Source: Coleophoma eucalyptorum (taxonomy: Eukaryota; Ascomycota; Leotiomycetes; Helotiales; Dermateaceae). From it: DNA of 64,000 bases. The position numbers were made by a program, and so were the translations under genes. The stretch's first letter is position 1. Every line of letters begins with the position of its first letter. The notes under the pieces were generated by a model. It was not told the origin of the DNA and made no database searches. It was given only the letters and a program-made list of their open reading frames with translations. Below are positions 11,743-23,574 of the stretch, one piece after another. Location: NCBI GenBank assembly GCA_026120035.1, contig JALRME010000002.1, forward strand, positions 1,674,001 to 1,738,000, read 5' to 3'.

Positions 11743-14700
11743 TCATTGTCCACCTCCCCTAGGCCTCTTGCCAGCATTGCCTTGGGGACCTCCACCTACT
11801 GACCCTTCCTCTCTGGGTCTCTTCATTCCTGCCGGTCCATTTGGATTTGGGTTGAAGTTGGTAGCACCAGGATTCATGCCGCCTCTTCCAGGACTGGAAT
11901 TGTTTCCCCGCCCACGCCCGGCTATGTTGCCTGGCCCTCCTCGCTGGTATAGATTTCCACGACCTCCACGAGCACCAGCAGCGCCACCGCCTCGAGGTTG
12001 GGGAATCCCCGAGCTTGGCCGAACATTGTTCCCTTGAGATGGCTAAGATACGTAAGTACATGCCCAGACTGAGTTATTGACAAACACTTACTGCGGGAAT
12101 GCCGCTAACCGGGACATTTGTAATACCGTTAGTACCAGGAGCGAGCTTAGTTTGCGGCTGGCTAACAGCTGGTACACCAGATATGCCTGCCTCTGCCTTT
12201 ACCTCTGTAGTGGGACCTGCAGAGGTGCCGTTGGCTTGAGCCGTGGGTTCTGGAGATAAGACTGTCAGTGCTGTTCTCTGAATAATTCATATTAAAACTC
12301 ACGAGTAATAACGGGCGTAGCAGCTGGGACTATGGGAGCTGGCGTTGGTACAGCTGGTGCTGCTTTGGCGTTCTTCGCGATTTCCCAAACCTCCACAACA
12401 GCTCTTTGAGGAGTATCCTTTGCAGCAGTTTCCACAATCTCGATCTTTGCAAGGGCCGCCTTAACCTTGTTCTCTGCCATGTTAAGCTTCAAGGCACTCT
12501 TCTTACCCTCCATCAAAACCGCTTGGGCCTTAGCACTATCGGCCTTCTGCTGTGCTTCGGCCGCAAGTCTTTCTTGCTCCTGCTTGAGCTTGAGGGTTTC
12601 AGCTTCAACCTTTTTCTTAATATTGGCAGCAAGAATTCCCTTTACGGTCGGATTTGTTGTGAGGAGTTCGCGGACCTGTCCATCGGATAGATTTGCGAAG
12701 TCGCCATTGGAAGCAGCAAGCTTGCTTGGCGTTGCTGGTGTCGCTGGCTCTTTTTCGACAACAGGTTTGCTTTCGACAGGAGGATCCACAGGTATGGAGT
12801 TGACAGCGACGGGGGCCGCAGGAGCTGCAGTTTGGTTTTCAGCTAACCAGATGGCCTTCTCCTGCTCAAGTCTTAGAGCATATTCAGCCTCCAACTGTGC
12901 TTTGGCAGCTTGTCTTGATTCGGCAAGTTTGTTGTTCAAGGCAGTCTTCATCTTGTCTGAACGTGCCTTGAGAGTAGCTTCCATTTGCTCTTCCAGTTTC
13001 TTGGCTTTCTCCTCTTGTTCTTTAGCCATTGTTTCAGCAGTGGAAATTCGTTCTTCGAGGGCCAACTTTTCAGCATCAGATATACCAGTCTTGGGTGTCT
13101 CCGCAACCTCCCCATCTTCGGCTGCACTTCCAGTTGGGCCAGCTGGTGCTTGTGCAACTTGTGCTGCCCGTGCTTCGGCTGCATCGGCGACTGCTTTCTC
13201 TCGCTCGTTGTTTGCAACTTCGAGCTGCTGACGCAAGCCTGAGAGCTGCTCTTCAAGTGCTTTCTTCTCGAGAGTAACAACTTCGAGCTGCTGTCGCAAA
13301 TTTGTTAACTCTTGCTCCAGCGCTCCATTCTCATTCGATGTAACAGCTGGTGCAGCTGGTGGCGCCGGAGTCGTCTCAAGCGAAGGAGTAGCTGCTGGTG
13401 GTTGAGCAGCCGAGGCTTGGGTAGCAGCAGCAAGAGCTTGATCGCGTTCTGTCTTCACAGCATCAAGTTCTTGTTGAAGAGTAGACAACCTTTGTGCCGC
13501 GGCTTCCTTTTCTCGAACAGCTTCTTCGAGTTGTTGCTGGAGGGTAGAAAGCTGTTCTTGCATAGCTTCCTTCTCTTTGATGGCGGCGTCCCTCTCGGCA
13601 ACTCGGTCATTCCTATCCTTGGAAATTGTCCTTGATCTCTCCTTGAACTGTTCTATTAACTTTTGTCTTCTTTCATCCCAGGATGCCTTCTCTCCTTCAA
13701 GAGCTTGAACTTTATCTTGAATTGGCTGCTGTGCTTCCTTCAGAGCATCCCGTTCGGCTTTCAAAGCCTCAAGATTTTCCTTTAGCTGTTCCATTTCGGC
13801 TGGATCTATACGGTCGTATTTTGAGAGGATGTCTTGGGTTCGCTTCTGCCACCTATCTCGATCTTCTTGGAGCAGGCGCATCTCTCCTTCGGAGGTTTCT
13901 TTACCGTGCTCAAGTTCGCGTACTCTACTCTCCAAAGGTTGAATTTGCTCCATGAGTTCTTCTACCCGCTTCGTCTTCTCTGCTAGTTGAGTCTGGGCTT
14001 GACGAGCTTCGTTTCGGAGAGTAATACTGCTTTCACGGAAGAGGTTTAGTTCATTCAACTTCTCCATCAGGTCTTTGTGCGCTACTGAACTTCGGCCTCC
14101 ATCAGCGTGAGATCGTCGCTCTTGATCAAGTTTCAGTCGGCTCTCGTCCAGTTGCGTTTGAGTATATTCAAGTTGTTGCTGAAGTCGCTTGGCTTCTTGA
14201 ACCTTGAGTTCATATTGAACTTCGATGATCTCCTTCTCACGTCTGAGGAAAACATTTAGTTCGCGAAGACCGTCTACTGCGCGATCTGCAGATGGCTCTA
14301 TCGATGGCGATCCAGCTTCGGCTGCGTCTGAGGTTGTTGCACGATTCTGTTGCAACTCGGAGATTTGAGATCCCAGGTTCTCAAGCTGCTGGTGGAGTAG
14401 CTTGTTCTGCGAGTTAACGTCATCACGTCTTGTCCGTAGTTCACTTAGTTCCTGCTCAAATTGATCACGGCGCTCTTCCCAAGACGACTCATTTTGACTC
14501 AGAGTTACCTTAGCCGACTCTGCTTCAGCTCTCAGTGTAGCAGACTCCGTCTTCAATTGATTGTATTCCGTTCTGAGATTTTGAAGGATTTTGGCCGCTT
14601 CCGCATGCTTGACCAATTCATTTTCATAATCTTGCTGTGCTTTAGTGGCGATCGCAGCTTGCGCTCGGAGATCTTGTTGATGGAATTGTGCGGCCGTAGC

Positions 14701-17700
14701 ATGCCTTTCATCTTCGTCCTTGAGTCTTGCAATTTCTACCTCGAGAACCTGCTTTTCCTCCTCGGCCTTTCGAGCTACCTCTGCTTGCTGGTTCCGTAAA
14801 GTCGTCAATTCGTTGTTAGTGTTGGCTAGCTCTGTGGAGATATCCTCAACACGCTGCTGAAGCTCCCGGATCTTTGAGTCTTTTTCTTCAATGACTTTAT
14901 CCATCTCCTCGCGGTATTGATCTTGGGTGGCATTGAGACTTTGAAGTTCCTCCTCGGATGCTTGGCTAATGGATTTGTACTGCTCCATCTGACTCTTTGT
15001 GTTTTCGAGGTCGGACTTTGTGAGTTCAAGATCTCTCTTCAGTTCCGAGATCTCAATCGATAGCTCTTGCTCCTTGCTGAGATTGTCCTCTTGGTTTCCA
15101 TTGACATCGGCTCCTGCAGCGTTGAGTCCATTCGTTCCTGGCCTTGGAGTTGGTCGGGGTTGAAGTACTTCGACTCGCTCTTCAGCACTCTTCAGCTCGA
15201 TGGTTAGCTCGTCGACTCGAGCTTGAAGATGGTCGCGCGTTGTCTTAGCAGCGACCAATTCCTCCCGCACACTTCCCAAACTAGCGACTAGGTCATCAAT
15301 TCGCTTCTGGCTTTGTTGGGAGTCGTACTCTTTACGAAGTTGAGCCTTCTTATTTTCTTCTGACTCATCGTTCAGCTTTCTTTTTGTCGTACTCAGTTCA
15401 GCTTCTAAGCTCTCAACTTGAGTTTGCAATCGTCGTCTAGTTTCTGATTCTGAAAGCTCCCGCTCGTTCTGCAATGTTTGCTGATTCGCAATCAGCCCGT
15501 TCAATCTGCTGCGTTCATTCATCAAATTTTCGTTGTCTTGGCTTAGGCGGTCTTGAATATCCTTCCAAAGCTTCTTCTCCGCTTTAAGGTTGGCGGTTTC
15601 ATTACGCATACTTTCAACCAGTCCCTTTGCCTCGACAAGATCTTCGGCCACCTGCTGAGTTCGAAGGTCCTGTTTTGCTGCAGCCTCCGAAAGTGTCTGG
15701 GAGCGTTTTTGGAGCTCGCTGTTCTCATTTTGCAGCATGGTGAAGTTGGAGTGTAGCATCTCATACCGTTCATTCGCAAATGTAAGCTGGCTGCTAATCT
15801 TAGAGATCTCGGCCTGAAGTGATCCCTTCTCTTGTGATAACTTCTCGGTTTGCTCCTTCATAGTACGACGATCAACAGTTTGCTCTTCTCGATACTGGTC
15901 AAAATGACCTTGAAGCTCACGCAGGAGTACCGCATAATTAGCGTTCTCACGGCCGTGGGGGTTCTGTTCAATGGTCTGTACAACTCCATTTTGACTGCCA
16001 TCAACTGACTGTCCGAAGAAGGATGCAAGTTCAGACCCAGCGGGTAATGGTCCTCGATGTTGTAGCATACGACGGAACATATCCCTCTCCTTAATGTAAC
16101 TCTCTGATCGAGTGACCATAGATTGAAGCTCATCCTTGTAATTCTCGATCTTGACTTGTAGATTCTTGACTTCTTCATGATCCTTTGCTGCCTGGTGCTT
16201 GGCTGCTATCGCTTCCTCGCTTTCCATTTGTGCTCCAAGTTGTCTTGTAATTCTGAGTAGTTCCTGGTTCTTTTCCTGAAGTTCACTGATGTTACGGAAA
16301 ACCGTCAGGCGCTGACTGATAAATTTATCGGTATCAGTCATGCCCTCAAAGGCATCTTCCGTTACTTCCCCTCGGGCAAGTCTTTCCAATTGGGCGCGTT
16401 CTGTTGCTCCAAGGGCTTCAAGTCCTCGCTCGCGAGCATCTAGCTCACATAGGAGTAATTTCACTTGAGCACTAAGATCGCGCAGCTGCTGGCGTAGAAT
16501 ATTTGCTTCTGCTTCTGCTGTAGAAGCTTGGCTCTCGGCTTTCCTAGCATCTTTCTTCGCACGATCTCTTTCTTTGCCAGTTTGATCGACAAATTTCGAC
16601 ATCTCTACCACCTCTTGCTGCAGACGTTCAAGCTCAGCCTCCAATTCTTGATGTTCTGGTGCCTTGGCTTCCAATCCTTGCATGATCTCATCTAACTCAG
16701 CTTCCAGCTTTGCGCTGTGGCGTTTTTCGGTTGCTAATTGACCCTTGACTTTGTACAATTCTTCAATTGCTTGAGTGGCCGTGATTGTAGATTTGCTTCG
16801 TATTGATCCAGGTGTTGCAAAAGCCGCAGGAGAGCCAGGCCTGCCAAGTACAGAGCCATTCATCCCTTGACGTGGGGTTCCTGGGACTGACCCAGCGTAA
16901 GTTGGTGCACTTGTCATTGCTTCTAGACGATCGACCTCAGCTTCAAGCTCTGCGATACGATGCTCAGCTTGTTCTCGGTCCTGTCGCTCTGCCTCTGCTT
17001 CTTGGCGGCATCTTCCGATCTGCTCCGCTGCTTCATCCTTAGCCTTCTCAAGTCCAGACTCTACCTCCTTCAACCGACTACGATGGGTTTCCGTTTGTTG
17101 AGATTGCAATTCGGCAAGTCGACGCGCGCTTTCCAACTCTTGTCGGAAACCTTCCTCAGTCTTCGCAGCTGCTTCCTGGAGCTGCTGCACCTTTGATAGA
17201 GAATCCTCGGCTTTCTTCTGCACTTCGTCTAACCTGTTTCTTAACGCTTGCTCCGTTCGTTTCAAAGCCTCCAAATTTGAATTGGCTTCCTCATTCAGTC
17301 TCTGAAGCTCAGCAATTCGAGCACCCTTCTCTTTGCGGTACTTAAGAGCTTCGGCGCTTTTGGTCTTCAGCTCGTTCTCGAACCATTCATTGTTGCGCGT
17401 TGCAAGCTCAACCTCCTGCTTCAGGGACTGCTCTCTGAATTTTGCACTCGATGCCGCAGAGTTTGCATTCTGAACTGATTGCTGGAGTGCTGTAATCTGC
17501 TGGGCGAGTTCGAGTCCCTTCTGATGCTGCTGCTGGAGATCTTGAGACAAGCTATCGTTTGCTGTCGTCTTTGACTCCAGCGCTGCGACTGTATCACGAT
17601 TTGCGGATTCAAGAGTAGCGATGCGCGCTCGGAGAGATTCTACTTCTGAGGTCGAACTTGAGGATGATGATTTAAGGGTTTGAAGTTCGCTTTCGAGAGA

Positions 17701-18058
17701 GGAGCGCGCATTTTCTGCGAATATCATTAGCTATGACTCAAGGTGGAATGATTTTTAAAATCCTACCTTCTTCTTTCAACTTCGTGCGAGCTTCTTCAAC
17801 GCTCTTTTGCGCCTTGTCCAGGCTGGATCGAAGGCCCTCTGCTCTCGTCTCAGAGCTTCGCACAGCATTCTCTAGCTCAATATCGACGCGCAGCTTGTCT
17901 GCTGCCAGTTCATCATGTTCATGAGCCTTTGCAGTGACTGCTTCAAGTATACTCCTGACAAGCTCCGCGGTTGGTGCATCGAGTGCAGAATTCAGGTTCG
18001 GCTCTGGAATGTTCAAATAGCCTGAGAGGTAGCCAACATCCACCGCCGCTGTAGCCAT
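11743..18058 (-). CDS. MLP1: Tpr/Mlp1-type nuclear basket nucleoporin
   Basis: Four exons (18058-17767, 17714-12303, 12249-12092, 12042-11743) with introns of about 50 bp keep frame and give about 2,053 aa. The N-terminus begins with a Tpr-like helical segment (GYLSGYLNIPEPNLN). Most of the protein is long heptad coiled coil rich in Glu, Gln, Lys and Leu, broken near residue 380 by a Gly/Pro/Ser linker (SVPGTPRQGMNGSVLGRPG). The C-terminal ~250 residues are an Ala/Pro-rich region ending in an Arg/Gly tail (GAARGGRGN-like, KRPRGGGQ stop). Tpr/Mlp1 proteins form the nuclear basket and work in mRNA export quality control and spindle-checkpoint anchoring. The small last exons are required to reach the RGG tail. 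Large frames on the opposite strand are shadows of this gene. Confidence 0.93.
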
Positions 18059-18719
18059 GATCGTATCGTTCGAACCAATCTTAACTCATCGATGCCAAAA
18101 TTGTATCATTGGCGTGAGTTCACAAAGGATAGAGCGATCGTGATGTCAAAGAACTAGTAAACAAAGTAGTAGACGCGATCCACTTTGGCGCCACGGCCGG
18201 TACCCTAGGAGAGACGGTTTTCGAGCTTATCACCAGCGCATAATCTCAATGCGAATCAGCGCAGCTCCTTGATCCTCTAAGCTTGGTTTTCGTTTGGTGC
18301 TGCTGCTGCTGAGGCTCTAAGCTCTTTTCTTTGTAGAAGTAGTCCCGCCCACGTTCATACCTGAGGCAAGAGCCTGATCACAAGGCTGCCTGGCCCAAGC
18401 TTTATTTGTTTGACCGGGGTTCTCGAGCTGGGCTTTCAAAGTACTTCAATCCAAATCTTTTGCGATCACAATCATTCAGCACTGTCGGCGACGCCCGCGC
18501 CTTATCTATCGAAGTCAGGATTTATACGCAGGTATACGAAAGCGGAGAAGTTTCTTTAGGGTGTAAATACGTCTGGCGAGCCTCTTCTTGCGGCTCCTCC
18601 GTGGAGGTTGCTTGTTCTCTTCCTGTTAAGAGGGACAACTCGCTGCCTGTTCGGTTGAAGAGAACATATTCGACGCATACATACCCTCCTTCCGCAGATA
18701 TTGAGTTCACACATCCACC
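18059..18719. promoter_or_regulatory. Divergent promoter and TFIIE-beta leader
   Basis: 661 bp between the Tpr and TFIIE-beta start codons. The last 470 bases before the TFIIE-beta start (18251-18719) contain no ATG on the plus strand, which fits a scanned 5' leader. A short CTG run lies near 18300. Confidence 0.55.
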
Positions 18720-19616
18720 ATGTCTTCCTACCTCGACAAGCAGCAGGAGGCTTTCAAGAGCAATGTGATGTCAGCCGCTCCAAAGGTCTCGAACAAACGA
18801 TCATTCGCAGCACCAGTCTCAGCGCCTTCCCCTGCACCCTCGAATACCTCAAATGCCTCTAAGAATGATGGAAAGGATATCAAGCGGAAGAGAGAACCTG
18901 AGAATGTGGTCTATTCCCAGCCTGCGGCAACAGGATATGGGTCCGAGGCTTTGACACAGATAACCTATATCATTGAGTTCCTGAAGAGAAAGGATGAGCC
19001 TAAGACTATACAAGAGATATTGGGATATCTGAGCCAAGGGGCTGCAGATACTGATACGAAACACACAATTGCAAAGATCCTGAAGAGGCACCCTTCTGTC
19101 CGTTTCATTCCAGATGCAAATCTGAAGTCTCAGAAATGGGACTCAGGCACTTATGTCCACAAGCCGAAGATCGATGTCCGTAGCAAGCTTGATCTCATAG
19201 GTTATCTCCAGAAGAAGGCAGATGCACAGGGAGTGGCTGTCAAAGATCTGAAGGATGGTTGGCCAGATTGTGAAAAGCCCATCGATGAGCTTGAGGCAGA
19301 ACATAAGATTCTTGTAACAAGAACAAAAAAGGACAACCACGCAAGGATGGTGTGGGCAAACGATCCATCTCTTGTACATGCGATCGACCCAGAATTTCAG
19401 GTCATGTGGCACAAGACTGAACTTCCAAGTGTTGATGACCTTGTCCGGAAACTCATTGATGCTGGTCAGAAACCAACCAGTGAGGATCCAAGTAAGCGTG
19501 TGAAGGCAGCACCAAAACCAAAGGAGAAGAAAAGGAAGGCACCTAGGAAGGGAGGTCGGACAACCAATACGCATATGGAACATCTTCTCAAGGATTACTC
19601 TCATTTGAAGCGCTGA
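18720..19616 (+). CDS. TFA2: Transcription initiation factor TFIIE beta subunit
   Basis: Single exon of 298 aa. A Ser/Ala/Pro-rich N-terminus is followed by tandem winged-helix segments: the first at about residues 80-145 (ITYIIEFLKRKDEPKTIQEI, HPSVRFIPDANLKSQKWDSG), the second at about 150-220 (KSKLDLIGYLQKK-like, DGWPDCEKPIDELEAEHKIL). The C-terminus is strongly basic (KPKEKKRKAPRKGGR). This matches fungal Tfa2, which with TFIIE-alpha recruits TFIIH to the RNA polymerase II pre-initiation complex. The ATG at 18720 follows a CACC context. The gene is divergent from Tpr/Mlp1. Confidence 0.95.
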   Translation: MSSYLDKQQEAFKSNVMSAAPKVSNKRSFAAPVSAPSPAPSNTSNASKNDGKDIKRKREPENVVYSQPAATGYGSEALTQITYIIEFLKRKDEPKTIQEILGYLSQGAADTDTKHTIAKILKRHPSVRFIPDANLKSQKWDSGTYVHKPKIDVRSKLDLIGYLQKKADAQGVAVKDLKDGWPDCEKPIDELEAEHKILVTRTKKDNHARMVWANDPSLVHAIDPEFQVMWHKTELPSVDDLVRKLIDAGQKPTSEDPSKRVKAAPKPKEKKRKAPRKGGRTTNTHMEHLLKDYSHLKR

Positions 19617-20371
19617 GGGGCAGATTTGTTTATAGTGGTGATGGTCTGGGTCATGTTACATGGCATTTGGGTTAAGGGAGGGATCAGGTTGCATTTAGCG
19701 ATGGCGTTCAAGGACTTAAGCTCCAGCTCAAATTGGGGATGCAAAGCAAGAAACATGTGGTTTCAAAAGTTTGCAAGCGGATATGATCATCAACTTGTAG
19801 GATAGAATCAACGGATATACGTCGATACACGGCTTTCGATACTCACGTTGATGCGCTCTAGGTTCAATTTCGGGCCTTGTGACAAAGTAGACTCCTTCGG
19901 TTTTATGAAATCATAAACGTGACCTAGTATTGCGTCGTTATAGACCGGTGTAATTGAACGATGGTTGGTGGCGTTTTTGTCCCTATACAGCACCTGCGGA
20001 AGGTACCTCGAGTCTTTAAAGGTATTTTGGATCGGACAAAGGTTGGTCACGCCCACCCATGTTGCACTCCGCAGATGACTGGCGCGCCCACCTTATGCTA
20101 AACGCGAGGCTACACGGCCGTGCATGGTGTGACCCAAAATTGCCTCGGAGCAAACCAACCCCCGGAGAGATGTGATTATAAATCTCCCAACTCCATCTTT
20201 CGGACGAAGAAAAAAAAAGGTTCCCTACAGGCGTACCTTAGAATCTCGCCATTGAAGGATAAGTAATCACTACCACTTCCTACGTCTCTCGTCTACATAT
20301 AATCACCCCCGCCTCCGTTACCCTGCATCTCTTGTTTGCGTTGTGTTTCCCAACCATTCCTTTCCTTTTAT
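19617..20371. other. Intergenic region upstream of the DsbA-like gene
   Basis: No supported gene. An 82-codon minus frame (about 19808-20056) has no recognisable domain. The stretch nearest 20372 is C/T-rich with an A-run at about 20210, as in many fungal core promoters and leaders. Confidence 0.5.
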
Positions 20372-21123
20372 ATGTTTCGATCCACACTTCGCAAAATGAC
20401 GCAGTTCAATATTGAGATTGTCAGCGATACTGTTTGCCCTTGGTGCTATGTGGGCAAGCAGAAGCTAGACAAGGCCATCCAGGCATACAAGGAAGCTCAC
20501 CCGGACTCAAATGATACCTTTTCTACAACATGGCTTCCATTCTACCTTAATCCAGGGGCACCCAAGACTGGTATGTACTTATTGTATCCAACTCAGTGCA
20601 TTCCGCATAGAAGTAACTGGCTATTCTAGGAGTTGATAAGACAGCATACTACCAATCCAAGTTTGGCGAGGATCGTACGGCCATGATCTTCGAGCGCCTC
20701 ACAGAAGTCGGCGAGGAATCAGGCATTAAGTTCAAGTTTGGCGGTAAGACTGGAAATACTCGAGATAGCCATCGGTTGATCCAGCTCGGCAAAAAGAAGT
20801 CGCCCGCCATGCAGACACGCGTGGTAGAGGAGTTTTTCAAGACCTACTTTGAGCAGGAGGGCGATATCACAGACCATGAAACCTTGAAGAACAGCGCTGT
20901 CAGAGCTGGCTTGGACGAGAAGGAGGTTGAGGAATGGCTTAATAGCGATTTAGGTGGTAAGGAAGTCGACAGCGAGGTTGCTGTTGCCAAGAGGAATGCT
21001 GTCACTGGCGTGCCAAATTTCACTATTCAGAACAAGTATGAGGTTGGTGGCGCCCAGGACGTCTCTGTATTCCTGCGTCTCTTCGAGAAGATCAAGGCCG
21101 CCGAGAGCACTTCTAAGGTTTAA
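20372..21123 (+). CDS. DsbA/FrnE-family thioredoxin-fold oxidoreductase
   Basis: Two exons (20372-20570, 20630-21123) joined through a split Gly codon give 230 aa. The active-site CxxC is CPWC in SDTVCPWCYVGKQKLDKAI, directly after the first beta strand, as in 2-hydroxychromene-2-carboxylate isomerase/FrnE-like proteins. The helical insert follows. The cis-Pro loop is TGVPNFTIQNKYEVGGAQDV. Family members are dithiol oxidoreductases or GSH-dependent isomerases; the substrate is unknown. A second in-frame ATG at 20396 (MTQFNIEIV) gives a protein without the short basic N-terminus and may be the true start. No signal peptide is evident. Confidence 0.85.
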
Positions 21124-21428
21124 ATCTCGAAAAAAGACTATTTATACTAGTATAGGATACATGGCACTAGTTGCTATAATCTTCTATACTTACATTGCTA
21201 AATACTGGCGTTTTTCATACGGCCATATTTCAATCGCACGTCTTTGACTTCAGTGGATTGTATGGTGAACCTTCGTCCTCATATAGAAACTCCCGAATGA
21301 TTTGAAGGTATCCTTATCATAGACAGGAAATTTTGCCACCCTAAAACACCTAGTCATGCAACCTAAAGTCTACCCAAAAAGAAGTGCGAGGTCGAAATCA
21401 TATGATACATCCAGACCGTAGCAAGCAC

Positions 21429-22234
21429 TCAGGATGTCCCGTTTGTTTGCATTGGGATGAATTTCCCTTCCTTCTTCTCCACATATGCTACCAAATCCTC
21501 GATCGTGCAAACCTTGAGTCCCCATTTCTTTCCAAAAGCCAAGCAACCATCTCGGCGCATCATTCCGGGTTGCCGCCTCAGTGCTTGCCCTGCAACCTCC
21601 TCGCCGTCTTCGACCATCTCGCAGATAGCTGCGACCAATGGCTTTCTTGCCAGCCTGCAGAACTCTACACCCGCCTCGGTATGCCCAGGTCGTTCTCTCA
21701 CACCACCCTCCTTTGCTCTTAGTGGTAAAACATGGCCGGGCCGTCTAAAGCTGTCCCTCACTGCCTTTGCGTCCGCCAACGTACGGCATGTTAGTGCTCT
21801 GTCATGTGCGCTGATTCCTGTCGTCGTCAAGTCCGAACTTGCGTCAATTGTTACTGAATATGCGGTACCCTTTGGGTCTTCGTTATTCGTCACCATGGGT
21901 GGAAGATCAAGTTTGTCCAGGATCGCAGGCGTTGTTGGTGCGCAGACATACCCAGAGGAGTAACGGATCATGAAAGCCATTTGCTCTGTAGTCACGTCCG
22001 AGGCCGCAATGATGAGATCGCCTTCATTCTCGCGGGATAGGTCATCGAGTACGACTATGAACTCGCCATTCTCTTAGGGGGGCTTGTCAGCAAATTACTT
22101 GGTGGGTTTGCTTCCTGCGGGAAAGGGCCGGGAAGGCTTGCAACGGGGTTTCCAATCTTACTGAAAGCTTCAATTGTGTCTTCTATCGTATCAAATTGAC
22201 TTGCGACCTCCGCGGGAACCTGAGAGGCTGGCAT
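21429..22234 (-). CDS. RIB3: 3,4-dihydroxy-2-butanone 4-phosphate synthase
   Basis: Two exons (22234-22162, 22072-21429) with the splice inside a Lys codon give 238 aa, typical of fungal RIB3. The acidic Mg/substrate loop is LSRENEGDLIIAA. Downstream motifs are AFMIRYSSGYVCAP, TGISAHDRALTCR, RPGHVLPLRA and the C-terminal GHTEAGVEFCRLA. The enzyme converts ribulose 5-phosphate to formate and dihydroxybutanone phosphate, the four-carbon precursor of the xylene ring of riboflavin. No GTP cyclohydrolase II domain is fused, as is normal in fungi. It is divergent from COQ3 and convergent with the DsbA-like gene. Confidence 0.96.
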
Positions 22235-22719
22235 AGTGAAGACGAGACTGTTCTGTAAAAATGCCCCGCGCTGCTCTTCTTTGATGAGGGGGTTAAATCC
22301 GGATGCGGTAATAGTCGTCTTTACTTGAGAGATGTTGTGAAAGGTGGTAATTCTTGAGCTGCGAAATTCCGAGGAAGGGTAAAAAGGAAGATATACTGTG
22401 AAAGAGCAATATGTACAGTTCGAAAAGAGATTGGAAAGGGTCTCCGAAAGTGGTGCAGTTTACTTTCGCATACGTCCCGAAAAGGTGTGATCTATGATGA
22501 CTGAACGGGCTGCAGGGTTCCACGGTACCCGAAGGATCGCCGACAATCCAGACGGTAGCGGCTGCTGAGTGATCATTAAGCCGAGAGAGCTCCAAATTTC
22601 AAAGCTGCATGAGTCTCGTCCGAGAGGTCAAGTCAGCACTCAACGAAGATCACCAATCCAAGACTCAGCAGCACATCCTGTCAATTTCTTTGACACATGC
22701 CACTCCACTCAATCGATTC
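22235..22719. promoter_or_regulatory. Divergent promoter RIB3 / COQ3
   Basis: 485 bp between the two chosen starts. An in-frame upstream ATG for COQ3 at about 22609 lies here, so the exact border is uncertain. Confidence 0.55.
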
Positions 22720-23574
22720 ATGATGGCATCCCCATTACGACCTACATCGATTCGCAATCTCAATCTCCTCCTTCGCAGCGCACCTCGATTCGTCCAAAAC
22801 CAATTTCGAGCTCAGAGTACTACTACTTCTTCAGTAAATCCCACCGAAGTCTCTCATTTCAATGCGCTCGCCTCAACATGGTGGGATCCGCACGGTTCCT
22901 CGAGGCTTCTGCATCTTATGAATCCTCTCCGGCATGACTTCATCAAGACTTGCCACGCCTCACAACCTGATCCAGCTCCCAGCGCGAACCTCAAGTTTTT
23001 GGATATCGGGTGTGGAGGTGGAATATTCGCGGAGAGTGCAGCGAGGTTATCAAGTACTGGGAGCGTCACGGCGATTGATCCCTCGCCGGAGGTTCTAGCT
23101 GTTGCAAAGGCACATTCAAAGAAGGACCCATCATTGAGAGGCAAATTGAGCTATCAAAATACTTCCATTGAAGGACTTCCTCTACCGAAGTCAGCAGACG
23201 AACAGTATGATGTACTTTCTCTCTTCGAAGTGATAGAGCACATTACTCACCCTGCCGACTTCTTGGATGCGTGTACGCCATTTGTCAAGCCTGGCGGGTG
23301 GATTATCATGAGTACTATGGCCCGGACGTGGACTAGCTGGTTAACGACCAAGGTTATGGCGGAGGATATTATTGGTATTGTACCAAGAGGGACCCACGAC
23401 TGGGAGAAATATATCAACGAGGAGGAGCTGAGGGGGTATTTCTTGAAGCAACGAGGCTGGAATAGCCCTCAGGTCATGGGTGTAGTATATGTGCCAGGAT
23501 TGGGATGGCAAAAGGTCCCTAAAAGTGAGAGGCTAGGCAACTATTTCTTCGGCATCCGGAGAGATTTTGTATGA
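22720..23574 (+). CDS. COQ3: Ubiquinone biosynthesis O-methyltransferase, mitochondrial
   Basis: Single exon of 284 aa from the Met-Met at 22720. The presequence is rich in Arg, Leu and Ser (SIRNLNLLLRSAPRFVQNQF). The UbiG/Coq3 core starts at VSHFNALASTWWDPHGSSRL. SAM motif I is KFLDIGCGGGIFAESAARL, with VTAIDPS (motif post-I) and YDVLSLFEVIEHITHPADFL (motif II). The enzyme makes the two O-methylations of coenzyme Q synthesis at the matrix face of the inner membrane. The frame stays open upstream to another ATG at about 22609, which would add 37 residues. I prefer 22720 because the targeting peptide starts there. Confidence 0.95.
   Translation: MMASPLRPTSIRNLNLLLRSAPRFVQNQFRAQSTTTSSVNPTEVSHFNALASTWWDPHGSSRLLHLMNPLRHDFIKTCHASQPDPAPSANLKFLDIGCGGGIFAESAARLSSTGSVTAIDPSPEVLAVAKAHSKKDPSLRGKLSYQNTSIEGLPLPKSADEQYDVLSLFEVIEHITHPADFLDACTPFVKPGGWIIMSTMARTWTSWLTTKVMAEDIIGIVPRGTHDWEKYINEEELRGYFLKQRGWNSPQVMGVVYVPGLGWQKVPKSERLGNYFFGIRRDFV

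Noticed and set aside
12467..13231. 254-codon plus-strand frame rich in Ser, Ala and Leu
   Set aside because: It is the complement of the Tpr/Mlp1 coiled coil; its composition is what an antisense of Glu/Gln/Lys codons gives.
21457..21963. 168-codon plus frame
   Set aside because: Antisense to RIB3.
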